From Verrucomicrobiota bacterium (lineage in GTDB: Bacteria > Verrucomicrobiota > Verrucomicrobiia > Chthoniobacterales > JAFAMB01): a stretch of 48,662 nucleotides of DNA. The position numbers and the translations under genes were made by a program. This document shows positions 8,556-17,578 of this stretch, piece by piece (position 1 is the stretch's first letter; every line of letters begins with the position of its first letter). Location of the stretch: NCBI GenBank assembly GCA_019247695.1, contig JAFBAP010000081.1, positions 1 through 48,662 on the forward strand, given 5' to 3'. The notes beneath the pieces were generated by a model. The model had not been told where the DNA came from. It did not search any database and saw only the letters and a list, made by a program, of their open reading frames with translations.

Positions 8556-9710
8556 CTAAATCCTGATCTGCTGGTAAATGTCAAACATGGTGCGGAAAAC
8601 CGAGTTCCAGGAATAGCGGGCGGTGACCCGTTTGCTCGCTTGCAGACCGGCTTTGGCCAGGTCGGTCTCGCTTATGGCGAGAATGGCGGCCGCCAGGGAT
8701 CCCGGTGAATTTTCGGCCGACCAGTGGGATTGGTCGGCAAAGATTATACGGTCCATGTAACTGCCGCGGATTCCGACGACCGGGGTGCCGCAGGCCTGGC
8801 TCTCAAGGGCGACCAGCCCGAAGGTTTCCTGCACGCCCGGATGGACGAAAAGGTCTGCCGCGCGGTAATAGCGGGCAAGCTGCGCCTGATCGGAGCAATA
8901 ATTGATCCAGGTAACGGCGTTTGTGCGTTTCTGAAGTTCGACCAGGTGTTCACGCTGCGGGCCGTCACCGACCACCAGCAAGGCAAATCTGCCGGGAGCA
9001 AGCTGGTCTTCAAGCAAGCTGAACGCGGCAAACAAAGTCTTAACGTTTTTTTCCGGGGCGAGCCGGCCGACGTAGAGCAGCAGCCGGCGCTTCGGGTCCA
9101 TTTGCAGCGTGTGCCGGGTTTCACAACGGTCGTGACCGGCTCGAAAGGTGTTCGTGTCCACGCCGAGTTCGCAGAGCACGGCATTTTCCACGCCCCATTC
9201 CCGGAGCACCTGGGCGAGCCCGAGGGAGGACACGAACGTATGGGTAAAATGATTGTAAAGCGACCGGACGTAATGCTTCACCACGTCCATCATGATGTCG
9301 CCGGCGGTCTGGCCGAAGTATTTCAACGTGGTGCGCAGGTAAGCCTCGGGAAAATGGGAATGGTAAAACCCGACGACCGGAATTCGAAGGGCGTCCCCGG
9401 ACGCGATGGCTTTCCAGGCGACCTGGTAAGGGTCACTTGACTCGATCACATCCGGGCGTTCGGCCTCAAGGATGGTTTCCACCGCGTTGAGGTTCAGCAG
9501 CACACGGTAACGGGAGGTCTTGGAGACGAGCGGGGCGGCGATGGAGTAAGTACGCGCCTGGGGCGTCGCGATGGTCTCCGTTTTCGGGCCCGGGATGATC
9601 AGGATGTGCTCGTGGCCGGCGGCCTCGGCGTATTTACGCTTTTCCTCCAGGTAACGCTTCACCCCGCCGCTGAGTGGCGAATAAAACTGCGTCAGATCGC
9701 AGACCTTCAT
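8556..9710 (-). CDS. GT4-family glycosyltransferase
   Basis: 384 residues with a GT-B fold. The N-terminal acceptor domain begins MKVCDLTQFYSPLSGGVKRY, with the glycine-rich loop of GT4 enzymes. A linker RRLLLYVGRLAPEKNVKTL starts the nucleotide-sugar domain, and the E-x7-E motif lies in PGVQETFGLVALESQACGTP. This arrangement resembles mannosyl- and sulfoquinovosyl-transferases that act on lipid acceptors, but the sugar cannot be read from sequence. The ATG at 9710 is chosen because the family-conserved N-terminus starts there; 9719 is an alternative. It is upstream of a GNAT gene (6-bp gap) and downstream of trxB (87 bp). Confidence 0.9.
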   Translation of the reverse strand: MKVCDLTQFYSPLSGGVKRYLEEKRKYAEAAGHEHILIIPGPKTETIATPQARTYSIAAPLVSKTSRYRVLLNLNAVETILEAERPDVIESSDPYQVAWKAIASGDALRIPVVGFYHSHFPEAYLRTTLKYFGQTAGDIMMDVVKHYVRSLYNHFTHTFVSSLGLAQVLREWGVENAVLCELGVDTNTFRAGHDRCETRHTLQMDPKRRLLLYVGRLAPEKNVKTLFAAFSLLEDQLAPGRFALLVVGDGPQREHLVELQKRTNAVTWINYCSDQAQLARYYRAADLFVHPGVQETFGLVALESQACGTPVVGIRGSYMDRIIFADQSHWSAENSPGSLAAAILAISETDLAKAGLQASKRVTARYSWNSVFRTMFDIYQQIRI

Positions 9711-9797
9711 CGAAAACATGCAGACAACCGGCACGCCGGCTCGTTGCGGGGGCGTACGTGCAGCTGGCGCCGGTGCTGGGCCGCTCGTGCTTTTTTC

Positions 9798-10760
9798 CTA
9801 ATAGAGCGGCAGCGAAGTGCCGACCTCCTCAAGCCGGGCCGAGTCGATCTCAACCAGGTAATGCTCGGCGTCGATCGCGGCGGCGCAACCCTGTCCGGCC
9901 GCCGTCACGGCTTGGCGGTAGATCGGGTCGGCAACGTCGCCGGCGGCAAACACGCCCGGAAGGTTGGTCTGGGTGCCTTTTCGCGTCAGCAGGTAACCGT
10001 TTCCGTCCATGTCCAGCTTACCACGAAACGGCTGGGTGTTGGGCGTGTGGCCAATCGCGACAAAAACGCATTTCACCGCCAACCGGTTGCGTTCGCCGGT
10101 TTTCAGGTCAAGCAGATCCACAGCTTCCATTTCGCCCTGGGCGTCTCCGACGTAGCGGGTAGCGACCGTGTTCCAGACGGGCTCGATTTTCGGGTGCGAA
10201 AGCGCGCGGTCAGCCAGGATGGCCGAAGCCCGAAGGTGGTCGCGCCGATGGATCAGGTAAACCTTGGAAGCGAAACGGGTCAGGAAAACGGCTTCCTCGC
10301 AAGCGGTATCGCCGCCGCCGATCACCGCTACGGGGACGTCCCGATAAAACGCGCCGTCACAAGTGGCGCATGACGTCAAGCCGTGGCCCTTGAACTTTGA
10401 TTCATTCTCCAGTCCGAGCCACCGGGCCGAAGCGCCGCTGGCGATGATCACGGTATGGGTCTCAATCCATTCGCCGTCAATCTTCAGACGATGGTAACCG
10501 GCCGCCGGCTCGAAGGCTTCCACCTCGCCGAAACGGAAACGGGCACCAAATCGCTCAGCTTGCCGGTGCATGTTGATGATCAGGTCCGGGCCATCAATGC
10601 CTTCGGGAAAGCCGGGGAAATTCTCGACGAGCGTCGTCGTCGTCAGCTGACCGCCCGGCTCGCGCCCTTCCAGGACAAGGGGATTCAAATTTGCCCGCGC
10701 CGTGTAAATGGCTGCGGTGAGGCCTGCACACCCAGTGCCGACGATGATGACTTTCTCCAT
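9798..10760 (-). CDS. trxB: Thioredoxin reductase
   Basis: FAD-dependent enzyme that passes electrons from NADPH to thioredoxin; 320 residues. The FAD-binding motif is VIIVGTGCAGLTAA (residues 4-17), where a GxGCAG form replaces the usual GxGPAG. The redox-active disulfide CATC is at residues 131-134, within the NADPH domain, followed by the second dinucleotide motif VIGGGDTACEEA. The C-terminal FAD motif is LPGVFAAGDVADPIYRQ. The ATG at 10760 directly precedes the FAD motif and has AAGGGGG just upstream; longer in-frame starts add no conserved sequence. It is divergent from ribE across a repeat-rich spacer. Confidence 0.96.
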   Translation of the reverse strand: MEKVIIVGTGCAGLTAAIYTARANLNPLVLEGREPGGQLTTTTLVENFPGFPEGIDGPDLIINMHRQAERFGARFRFGEVEAFEPAAGYHRLKIDGEWIETHTVIIASGASARWLGLENESKFKGHGLTSCATCDGAFYRDVPVAVIGGGDTACEEAVFLTRFASKVYLIHRRDHLRASAILADRALSHPKIEPVWNTVATRYVGDAQGEMEAVDLLDLKTGERNRLAVKCVFVAIGHTPNTQPFRGKLDMDGNGYLLTRKGTQTNLPGVFAAGDVADPIYRQAVTAAGQGCAAAIDAEHYLVEIDSARLEEVGTSLPLY

Positions 10761-10802
10761 GGCCCCCTTAAGTGACATCAAAAGCACCACCCTGCAATCG
10801 CC

Positions 10803-10895
10803 GGTCACACGGTCACACGGCGGGCACAGCGGGTTTGGCGGGCACGACGTAAGAGTTCACACGGCGAACACGGAGGGCCACGGCGACCACGGCGG
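10803..10895 (+). repeat. Intergenic repeat module A (CACGGCG units)
   Basis: A run of 9-11-bp units built on CACGGCG or CACACGG (as in CACGGCGAC). It is near-identical to copies at 15927-16012 and 33151-33287, to the window end, and inverted at 11080-11162. It is followed by a purine-rich GAAAGAGGGGG tract and GTTCGGAGTTCGG heptamers. Confidence 0.85.
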
Positions 10896-11008
10896 AAAGA
10901 GGGGGAAAGCGTTCGGAGTTCGGGGTTCGGAGCGACAGAGAATGCCACAAATGAGGAGAAGTGCCGGGTGCCGGGTAAGAGAGACGCTATATCCGCCGTG
11001 TGCCCTCT

Positions 11009-11071
11009 AATCTGTGTCAATCTGTGTAATCTGTGGATGTTTTCTCTTTTCTGCGTGTTCTGCGGATGATT
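11009..11071 (+). repeat. Intergenic repeat module B, copy 1
   Basis: Three TCTGTG units followed by a T/C-rich tract and TCTGCG units, ending CTGCGGATGATT. Compared with copy 2 it lacks one TCTGCGTTCT unit, which suggests slippage. A GTGCCGG heptamer pair lies just upstream (10961-10977). Confidence 0.85.
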
Positions 11072-11079
11072 TATCTTCT

Positions 11080-11162
11080 CACTGTGGTCGCCGTGGCCCG
11101 CCGTGTTCGCCGTGTGAACTCTTACGTTGTGCCCGCCACACCCGCTGCGGCTGCCGTGTGCC
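11080..11162 (-). repeat. Intergenic repeat module A, inverted copy
   Basis: Reverse complement of module A (CCGTGTTCGCCGTGTGAAC and flanks), lying between the two B copies. It is the only inverted A copy in the window. Confidence 0.85.
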
Positions 11163-11166
11163 CCCT

Positions 11167-11239
11167 AATCTGTGTCAATCTGTGTAATCTGTGGATGTTT
11201 TCTCTTTTCTGCGTTCTTCTGCGTGTTCTGCGGATGATT
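11167..11239 (+). repeat. Intergenic repeat module B, copy 2
   Basis: Same sequence as copy 1, 158 bp further on, with the extra TCTGCG unit. Together with the short GCCGTGTGCC lead-in, this makes a long imperfect direct duplication. Confidence 0.85.
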
Positions 11240-11268
11240 GGGGGAGATCGGACGTGGTTCTACGACCC

Positions 11269-11339
11269 CTCCGAACTCCGAACTCCGAACTCTTTCTGCT
11301 GTGCCCGCCACCCGTTACGCGTTATCCGTTACCCGCAAC
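11269..11339 (-). repeat. Heptamer arrays (CTCCGAA x3, then CCGTTAC-type x4)
   Basis: CTCCGAA is repeated three times at 11269-11289. CCGTTAC, GCGTTAT, CCGTTAC and CCGCAAC follow in 7-bp phase at 11312-11339. The second motif is the complement of the AACGGGT array at 33085. The arrays end 14 bp before the ribE ATG. No FMN-riboswitch core is visible here. Confidence 0.8.
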
Positions 11340-11352
11340 TGATCGATCAATC

Positions 11353-11964
11353 ATGTTTACCGGGATTGTCGAAGCAACTGGCAAGGTGGAACGCCTGGAG
11401 GAAACGGGGGTGGCCGGGTCATTTCGGCTGCGATTGGAAACGCGTTTGGCGGCAGCGCTCAAGATCGGGGACAGTCTGGCGGTCAACGGTTGTTGTCTGA
11501 CGGCCGCCGAATTGCGCGGAGAAACGATTCGTTTCGATTTGCTGGCCGAAACGCTGCGGCGGACCAATCTCGGGGCACTTCGTCCGGGCAGCCTCGTCAA
11601 CCTCGAACGGCCCATGGCGGCCGACGGCCGTTTTGACGGCCACCTGGTGCAAGGGCACGTCGACACGGCGGCCGAGATTCTGGCGATTGAACCGGCCAGC
11701 GGCGATCACCGCGTCGAAATAGCCTTACCGGCTGCGTTCGCGCGTTACGTCGTCTTCAAAGGCTCGATCGCCGTAAACGGCATCAGCCTGACGGTGGCGG
11801 AACTTCTCGAGTCGAGTTTCGTCCTGTGGATTATCCCGCACACCTGGGAGGTAACCAACTTGCGCGCACTCAAGCCGCGAGAGCGTGTAAACCTGGAATT
11901 CGACCTTGTGGCCAAATACGTCGAGCGCATGATGGCGGAATCGCTGAAAGCCGGTCGAGTTTAG
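11353..11964 (+). CDS. ribE: Riboflavin synthase, alpha chain
   Basis: Dismutates two 6,7-dimethyl-8-ribityllumazine molecules to riboflavin; 203 residues, the normal length. It has the invariant N-terminus MFTGIVE and two lumazine-binding repeats, each with its signature (VNGCCLTA in the first half, VNGISLTV in the second). The inter-repeat active-site segment is NLERPM followed by GHLVQGHVD. The ATG at 11353 is fixed by MFTGIVE; the long upstream extension is repeat sequence and is not coding. No Shine-Dalgarno is visible. The gene is isolated from other rib genes and ends 1 bp from the convergent arfB-like stop. Confidence 0.97.
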   Translation: MFTGIVEATGKVERLEETGVAGSFRLRLETRLAAALKIGDSLAVNGCCLTAAELRGETIRFDLLAETLRRTNLGALRPGSLVNLERPMAADGRFDGHLVQGHVDTAAEILAIEPASGDHRVEIALPAAFARYVVFKGSIAVNGISLTVAELLESSFVLWIIPHTWEVTNLRALKPRERVNLEFDLVAKYVERMMAESLKAGRV

Positions 11965-11965
11965 G

Positions 11966-12370
11966 TTAGGGTTGGTCGGGCAACGCAACCCGCCGGCGGG
12001 TCCGTTTCACGGCTGCCCGCCGCTGTTTGGATTCGTGGATTTCCCGCTTCAAGCCGGCCGGCCGCCGTGAGTTCTGGCGGCGCACCTTTTCGCGGGCGGC
12101 GCGTTTCGCGGTCCGCTCGTCCTCGCGACGCCGTTCCAGCAGGTTGATAAGGCGTTCGAGGGCCAGTTGGCGGTTGCGGTATTGGGACCGCGAATCCTGC
12201 ACCGTGACGGCGAGGCCCGAACCCCGGTGACGCAAGGTGACAGCAGTCGAAACCTTATTCACATTCTGTCCCCCTGGTCCGCCGGCACGCGCGAAGATCT
12301 CGTCAAATTCCTCCGGCCTGAAACCGAGTTTTTCGAGCCGCCTGAGCTGGGTGTTATCGCTGATCAGCAT
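11966..12370 (-). CDS. arfB: ArfB-like peptidyl-tRNA hydrolase / release-factor homologue
   Basis: 134 residues. It carries the RF-1 domain catalytic loop AGGPGGQNVNKVSTAV, whose GGQ motif hydrolyses peptidyl-tRNA in the ribosome. It lacks any codon-recognition domain and ends in a long basic tail (LKREIHESKQRRAAVKRTRR), as in ArfB/YaeJ/ICT1, which rescue stalled ribosomes by placing the tail in the empty mRNA channel. The ATG at 12370 has AAGGAG 6 nt upstream. The sequence spacing around GGQ also fits generic 'release factor-like' proteins, so the precise subfamily is probable and not certain. Confidence 0.88.
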   Translation of the reverse strand: MLISDNTQLRRLEKLGFRPEEFDEIFARAGGPGGQNVNKVSTAVTLRHRGSGLAVTVQDSRSQYRNRQLALERLINLLERRREDERTAKRAAREKVRRQNSRRPAGLKREIHESKQRRAAVKRTRRRVALPDQP

Positions 12371-12485
12371 GGGATACTCCTTTCGCACAACCTTGATATG
12401 GATTGCGGACCAAACGGTAGTTTACAGCCTGTGGCCGGCTAACAACCTTTGACCGGCGTCCGTATAACCCGGCCTGCGGTCAGGG

Positions 12486-12528
12486 AGCAACCCGGTGAAT
12501 CGCTCGAAGCTGCCGGTGCCGGGTTGCT
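12486..12528. repeat. 10-bp inverted repeat in the arfB/sucC spacer
   Basis: AGCAACCCGG (12486-12495) and CCGGGTTGCT (12519-12528) are perfectly complementary with a 23-nt loop. There is no T-run, so this is more likely an operator or REP-like hairpin than a terminator. It lies 78 bp before the sucC -35 box. Confidence 0.6.
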
Positions 12529-12605
12529 TCCGTGGGCAGAGTCGCCGGGGCCGGCCTCAACGATCGATCCCGGTGCACGCCACGGATCAGGAGCACTTTT
12601 CCCGG

Positions 12606-12634
12606 TTGACGCCTTTTGAAGCCCGTCCTATGTA
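12606..12634 (+). promoter_or_regulatory. Sigma-70-type promoter for sucCD-gltA
   Basis: TTGACG (12606-12611), 17-bp spacer, TATGTA (12629-12634). The predicted start lies about 35 nt before the sucC ATG. Confidence 0.6.
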
Positions 12635-12676
12635 GCAGAACGCTTACCCCCCTCAGCAGAGACAGCGACCCCCGCC

Positions 12677-13864
12677 ATGAACATCCACGAATACCAAGCC
12701 AAACAGCTTTTTGAACGTTTTGGGATTGCAACCCCGAAGGGAGGCCCGGCCGAGGCCCCTGAACAAGCCGAAGCGGTCGCGGTGAGTCTGCACACCTCCA
12801 ACCTGGTGATTAAGGCCCAGATTCATGCCGGCGGCCGCGGCAAAGGCACGTTCCTGAACGGGTTCAGAGGCGGTGTGCACCTCTGCTCGAGTCCGGCGGA
12901 AGTACGGGCGGTGGCCGAAAAGATGTTAGGCCAAACGCTGGTCACGCACCAGACCGGGCCGGCGGGTAAAATCGTCCGCAAAGTGTTGGTAGCCGAATCG
13001 GTCGAGATTGCGCATGAGCATTATCTGGCCATCCTGACGGATCGCGCGACGGGCGCCCCGGTCGTGGTGGCCAGCACCGAAGGTGGAGTCGAAATCGAAA
13101 AGGTAGCCGAAGAATACCCGGAAAAAATCATCCGGGAACCGGTACACCCGCTCGCCGGGCTGCAACCTTACCAGGCCCTGAAAATTGCGAACGAGCTAGG
13201 TTTTGGAGGAAACCAACTCAAGGCTGCGTCGAAGCTGATGAACAACCTTTTCAAACTTTTCATCGCCCTGGATTGCTCCCTGGTTGAGATCAACCCGCTC
13301 GTGGTTACCAAAAAGGGTGAGGTCCTCGCCCTGGACGCCAAATTTAACTTCGACGATAACGCGCTCTTCCGGCATCCGGAAATCGTCGCGATGCGGGACA
13401 CCGAAGAGGAAGACGCGCGTGAAGTTGAAGCGTCCAAGTACGGCCTTAACTACATCGGGCTGGACGGAAACATCGCTTGTCTGGTGAACGGCGCGGGGTT
13501 GGCGATGGCCACGATGGACATCATCAAGTACGCCGGGGGTGAACCGGCCAATTTCCTCGATGTGGGCGGCGGCGCGAGCGAGGAGCAGGTGACGGAGGCT
13601 TTCAAAATCCTGGTTTCGGACAAAAACGTGCGGGCCATCCTGGTGAACATTTTCGGCGGGATCATGCGTTGCGACGTCATTGCCCAGGGCATCATCAACG
13701 CGGTAAAGGCCGTGAGCCTGCCGGTGCCGCTGGTGGTACGGCTGGAGGGCACCAACGTCGAGCGTGGCAAGCAGCTGCTGGCCGAATCGAAGCTGCCGAT
13801 CCAAACCGCTTCGGACCTTGCTGAAGCCGCGCGCCTGGCCGTGTCCGCAGCAAAAGCCGCCTAG
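12677..13864 (+). CDS. sucC: Succinyl-CoA synthetase (ADP-forming), beta subunit
   Basis: TCA-cycle enzyme subunit that binds nucleotide; 395 residues. The ATP-grasp N-terminal domain starts [17 protein letters not shown], with [14 protein letters not shown] as the nucleotide-binding strand. The C-terminal ligase-CoA domain has [20 protein letters not shown], then [14 protein letters not shown] and [16 protein letters not shown], a signature of the beta chain. It is first gene of a sucC-sucD-gltA run, 38 bp ahead of sucD. No clear Shine-Dalgarno precedes the ATG. A TTGACG-N17-TATGTA promoter lies just upstream. Confidence 0.97.
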   Translation: MNIHEYQAKQLFERFGIATPKGGPAEAPEQAEAVAVSLHTSNLVIKAQIHAGGRGKGTFLNGFRGGVHLCSSPAEVRAVAEKMLGQTLVTHQTGPAGKIVRKVLVAESVEIAHEHYLAILTDRATGAPVVVASTEGGVEIEKVAEEYPEKIIREPVHPLAGLQPYQALKIANELGFGGNQLKAASKLMNNLFKLFIALDCSLVEINPLVVTKKGEVLALDAKFNFDDNALFRHPEIVAMRDTEEEDAREVEASKYGLNYIGLDGNIACLVNGAGLAMATMDIIKYAGGEPANFLDVGGGASEEQVTEAFKILVSDKNVRAILVNIFGGIMRCDVIAQGIINAVKAVSLPVPLVVRLEGTNVERGKQLLAESKLPIQTASDLAEAARLAVSAAKAA

Positions 13865-13902
13865 CTCCGTAGATCACCCTCACTCACACCCAACTACTTT
13901 CC

Positions 13903-14778
<876 letters not shown>

Positions 14779-14785
14779 CCAGCGT

Positions 14786-15913
14786 ATGACCGCGCTCAGC
14801 AAGGGACTTGAAGGCGTCATCGCCAATGAGACCCGGATCGGGGACGTCAGGGGACAGGAAGGCCAACTCATTTACTCCGGTTACGACATCAATGAACTGG
14901 CCGGAAAAGTCTCTTTCGAAGAGGTTGTTTACCTGCTGTGGAACAACCGGCTGCCGAACCGTGCTGAGCTCCGGTCGCTTAAAGAACAGCTTGCGTCTGA
15001 GCGGCAGCTTCCCGAGCAGGTCATTGCTTTCATCAAAGGAGCGCCGAAGGCTGCCGCGCCCATCGATGTATTGCGGACGGCGGTCTCGATGCTTGGTTTG
15101 CACGACTCGGCCGTGGCCACGGACAACAGCCCCGAGGCGAACCGGCATCGTGCGGCCAGCCTGGTGGCCAAGAGCGGGGTGATCATCGCCTACTTTCACC
15201 GGGCCCGGAACGGCCTGGAACTCCCCCCGGTACGCCAGGACCTGAACGAAGCCGGCCATTTCCTTTACCTTCTGGACGGTAACGAACCTTCGAAGCAGAA
15301 AACCAAAACCCTCGACGTGGCCTTTGTGCTGCACGCCGAGCACGGTATGAACGCTTCCACCTTCAGCGCGCGGGTGACCATTTCCACCCTGACCGACATC
15401 TATTCGGCCGTAACGGCGGCGATCGCGACGTTGAAAGGACCGCTCCACGGGGGGGCCAATGAAGGCGTCATCCATATGCTCCAGGAGATCGACACGCCGG
15501 ACCGGGTGGACGCCTACATCGAGAAAGCGTTGGTTGAGAAAAAAAAGATCATGGGCATCGGCCATCGCGTTTACAAGGTGCTCGATCCCCGGGCGCCGCA
15601 CCTGCGGAACATGGCGGTGGAACTCAGCCAGGAGCTGGGTGAACCGAAATGGATCGAGATGTCGGAACGGATTGCGGCCTTGATGAAGGAGAAAAAGGGG
15701 CTGTACGCAAACGTCGATTTCTATTCGGCGACCGTCTACTACTCCCTCGGCATCCCGACGGACTTGTTCACCCCGATTTTTGCCATCTCCCGCATGGCCG
15801 GTTGGACTGCCCACGTGTTGGAGCAATTGGCGGACAACCGTCTTTACCGGCCCCTGAGCCAATACACCGGTGAACCGCCCGGCCGCACGTTCGTGCCGAT
15901 CGAGGAACGGTAG
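14786..15913 (+). CDS. gltA: Citrate synthase (short type)
   Basis: Condenses oxaloacetate and acetyl-CoA; 375 residues, the short form seen in CitZ-like and 2-methylcitrate synthase-like enzymes. The catalytic triad is visible as H221 (GPLHGGANEG), H260 (GIGHRVYK) and D311 (NVDFYSATVYY). FTPIFAISRMAGWTAHVLEQ is the CoA/arginine segment near the C-terminus. An AAGGA site overlapping the sucD end lies 9 nt before the ATG, so it is translated in the sucCD operon. A 2-methylcitrate synthase role cannot be excluded from sequence alone, but the sucCD context favours the TCA cycle. The stop codon runs straight into heptamer repeats. Confidence 0.95.
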   Translation: MTALSKGLEGVIANETRIGDVRGQEGQLIYSGYDINELAGKVSFEEVVYLLWNNRLPNRAELRSLKEQLASERQLPEQVIAFIKGAPKAAAPIDVLRTAVSMLGLHDSAVATDNSPEANRHRAASLVAKSGVIIAYFHRARNGLELPPVRQDLNEAGHFLYLLDGNEPSKQKTKTLDVAFVLHAEHGMNASTFSARVTISTLTDIYSAVTAAIATLKGPLHGGANEGVIHMLQEIDTPDRVDAYIEKALVEKKKIMGIGHRVYKVLDPRAPHLRNMAVELSQELGEPKWIEMSERIAALMKEKKGLYANVDFYSATVYYSLGIPTDLFTPIFAISRMAGWTAHVLEQLADNRLYRPLSQYTGEPPGRTFVPIEER

Positions 15914-16012
15914 GAGTTCGGGGTTCGGTCACACGGCGGGCACAGCGGGTTGGGCGGGCACAACGTGGGAGTTCACACGGCGAACACGGCGGGCCACGGC
16001 GACCACGGCGGG
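15913..16012 (+). repeat. GGAGTTC heptamers plus repeat module A after gltA
   Basis: The TAG stop of gltA overlaps GGAGTTC-GGGGTTC (15913-15926), then module A runs 15927-16012, nearly identical to 10803-10895. A GAAGAGGGAGAAGG tract and further GTTCGGAGTTCGGAG follow to about 16048. Confidence 0.85.
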
Positions 16013-16103
16013 AAGAGGGAGAAGGGGAAAGCGTTCGGAGTTCGGAGCGGCAGGATGGGGGTCGGTGCGAGTGTCAACCTTAGAGTTGCCGCCAAGTCCT
16101 CTT

Positions 16104-16176
16104 AATCTGTGTCAATCTGTGTAATCTGTGGATGTTTTCTCTTTTCTGCGCTCTTCTGCGTGTTCTGCGGATGATT
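16104..16176 (+). repeat. Intergenic repeat module B, copy 3
   Basis: Near-identical to 11167-11239, including the TCTGTG triple and the TCTGCG triple. It lies between the convergent gltA and glf stops, with the same order (A, then B) as at 33.1-33.4 kb. Confidence 0.85.
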
Positions 16177-16226
16177 CCGTCTTCCCGCCGTGTTCCGCCG
16201 AAAGATTGGCTCCAGTTATAGGACGT

Positions 16227-16272
16227 CTCCGAGCTCCGAACTCCGAACGCCGAACTCCGAACTCCGAACTCC
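16227..16272 (-). repeat. Heptamer array (CTCCGAA x6) abutting the glf stop
   Basis: Six in-phase 7-bp units (CTCCGAG, CTCCGAA, CTCCGAA, CGCCGAA, CTCCGAA, CTCCGAA). The G-rich strand reads away from the glf stop codon, as at the other gene ends. Confidence 0.85.
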
Positions 16273-17405
16273 TACGCCGCGATGGTCGCTGAATCGATGC
16301 CGCTCAACCGGTTGAACTCCGTCAGGGCCATCGCCACGACCTGGTCCATGTTACAATAACGGTAGGTGGCCAGCCGGCCGATAAAGCTGACGTTGCGCTG
16401 GGCTGCAGCCAGTTGCGCATACCTGCCATAAGCGGCTCTGGCTTCGGGCGTAGGGATCGGGTAATACGGTTCTCTACCCGGGCCGTAATCTTCCGGGTAC
16501 TCCCGGACGATGGTTGTTACCGGCAGGACCTGGCCCGTAATGTGTTTGGTCTCCACAATCCGGGTGAACTCGAAATCGTTCGGATAGTTAACCTGCACCG
16601 CCGGCTGGAAAAACGGCACCGGCAAGGTCTCGGGTTCGAAACGCAGCGACCGGTACGGCAACGGCCCGAACCGGTGCCGAAAGAACTCGTCCACCGGTCC
16701 GGAGTAGACGAGGTGCTTGAACGACACCTTATCGATCACGTCGCACAAGCTGGTGCCTAACCGCACCTCAATTTTAGGGTGGTCAAGCATGCGCTGTATC
16801 AGCGGGGTGTAACCGTCCGCCGGGAGCGCCTGGAACCTTTCGGTCAGATACCGGTTATCCCGGTTGGTCCGGACCGGGATGCGGCCGCACACCCCGGGGT
16901 CAAGTTCGGACGGGTCGCGGCGCCATTGTTTACGCGTGTAGTGTTTGAAAAATTTCTCGTACAGCTCACGCCCGACCTGGGCGACGATGACCTCCTCGGA
17001 GTTCCGGGGTGGTCGAGCCAGCGGGACCCGCCATTTGGCGAGGGTCGCGTCCATTTCTTCGGTGGATGAGGGGCGTCCCAGGAGCTGTTCGAACGTGTTA
17101 AGGTTGATGGGGAAATTCCAGAACCGGCCGTCGCTGAAGGCCAGGATCTTGTATTCGACGGCGCGCCACTCGGTGAACTGGCTCAGGTAGGCCCGGACGC
17201 GCTCGGAGTTCGTGCGGAAATAATGGGGACCGTACCGGTGGACCAGCACGCCGGCACGGTCGTACTCGTCGAATGCATTACCGGCGACATGAGTCCGGCG
17301 ATCGATAACCAGAGAACTCTTGCCAAGCACTCGAGCAAAGCGTTCGGCGAGCACCGCCCCCGCAAAACCTGCCCCGGTTATCAGGAGATCAAATGCGGGC
17401 TTCAT
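16272..17405 (-). CDS. glf: UDP-galactopyranose mutase
   Basis: Flavoenzyme that interconverts UDP-galactopyranose and UDP-galactofuranose, feeding Galf into surface glycans; 377 residues. FAD-binding motif LLITGAGFAGAVLAERFA sits at the N-terminus, followed by IDRRTHVAGNAFDEYD. RYGPHYFRTNSERVRAYLSQF and FKHYTRKQWRRDP are family signatures, the latter in the substrate region, and RLATYRYCNMDQVVAMAL forms the C-terminal FAD contact. The ATG at 17405 directly precedes the Rossmann strand. It heads the polysaccharide region and is divergent from a GT4 gene, with 173 bp between starts. Confidence 0.95.
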   Translation of the reverse strand: MKPAFDLLITGAGFAGAVLAERFARVLGKSSLVIDRRTHVAGNAFDEYDRAGVLVHRYGPHYFRTNSERVRAYLSQFTEWRAVEYKILAFSDGRFWNFPINLNTFEQLLGRPSSTEEMDATLAKWRVPLARPPRNSEEVIVAQVGRELYEKFFKHYTRKQWRRDPSELDPGVCGRIPVRTNRDNRYLTERFQALPADGYTPLIQRMLDHPKIEVRLGTSLCDVIDKVSFKHLVYSGPVDEFFRHRFGPLPYRSLRFEPETLPVPFFQPAVQVNYPNDFEFTRIVETKHITGQVLPVTTIVREYPEDYGPGREPYYPIPTPEARAAYGRYAQLAAAQRNVSFIGRLATYRYCNMDQVVAMALTEFNRLSGIDSATIAA

Positions 17406-17578
17406 CTTTCGCGCGACCAACGCACATCGAGCGGCCATCTTAATGACTCGCCGCGCGGACGCGACTGAAATCAGCGTTTTTTCGTCGCTTGACGCCGGGC
17501 CTTTCGTACGCACGTCCGGCGGTTTCGGTCGGCACGGGTGGCCAATTTGTGGTAGACGAATTCCCTCGCGTAACTCGC

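Noticed and set aside
10803-11240. Repeats looking like a CRISPR array
   Set aside because: Units are 7-11 bp, irregular and GC-rich or TC-rich, without unique spacers or cas genes.
11240-11352. FMN riboswitch upstream of riboflavin synthase
   Set aside because: No RFN core sequence can be found; the region is heptamer repeats.
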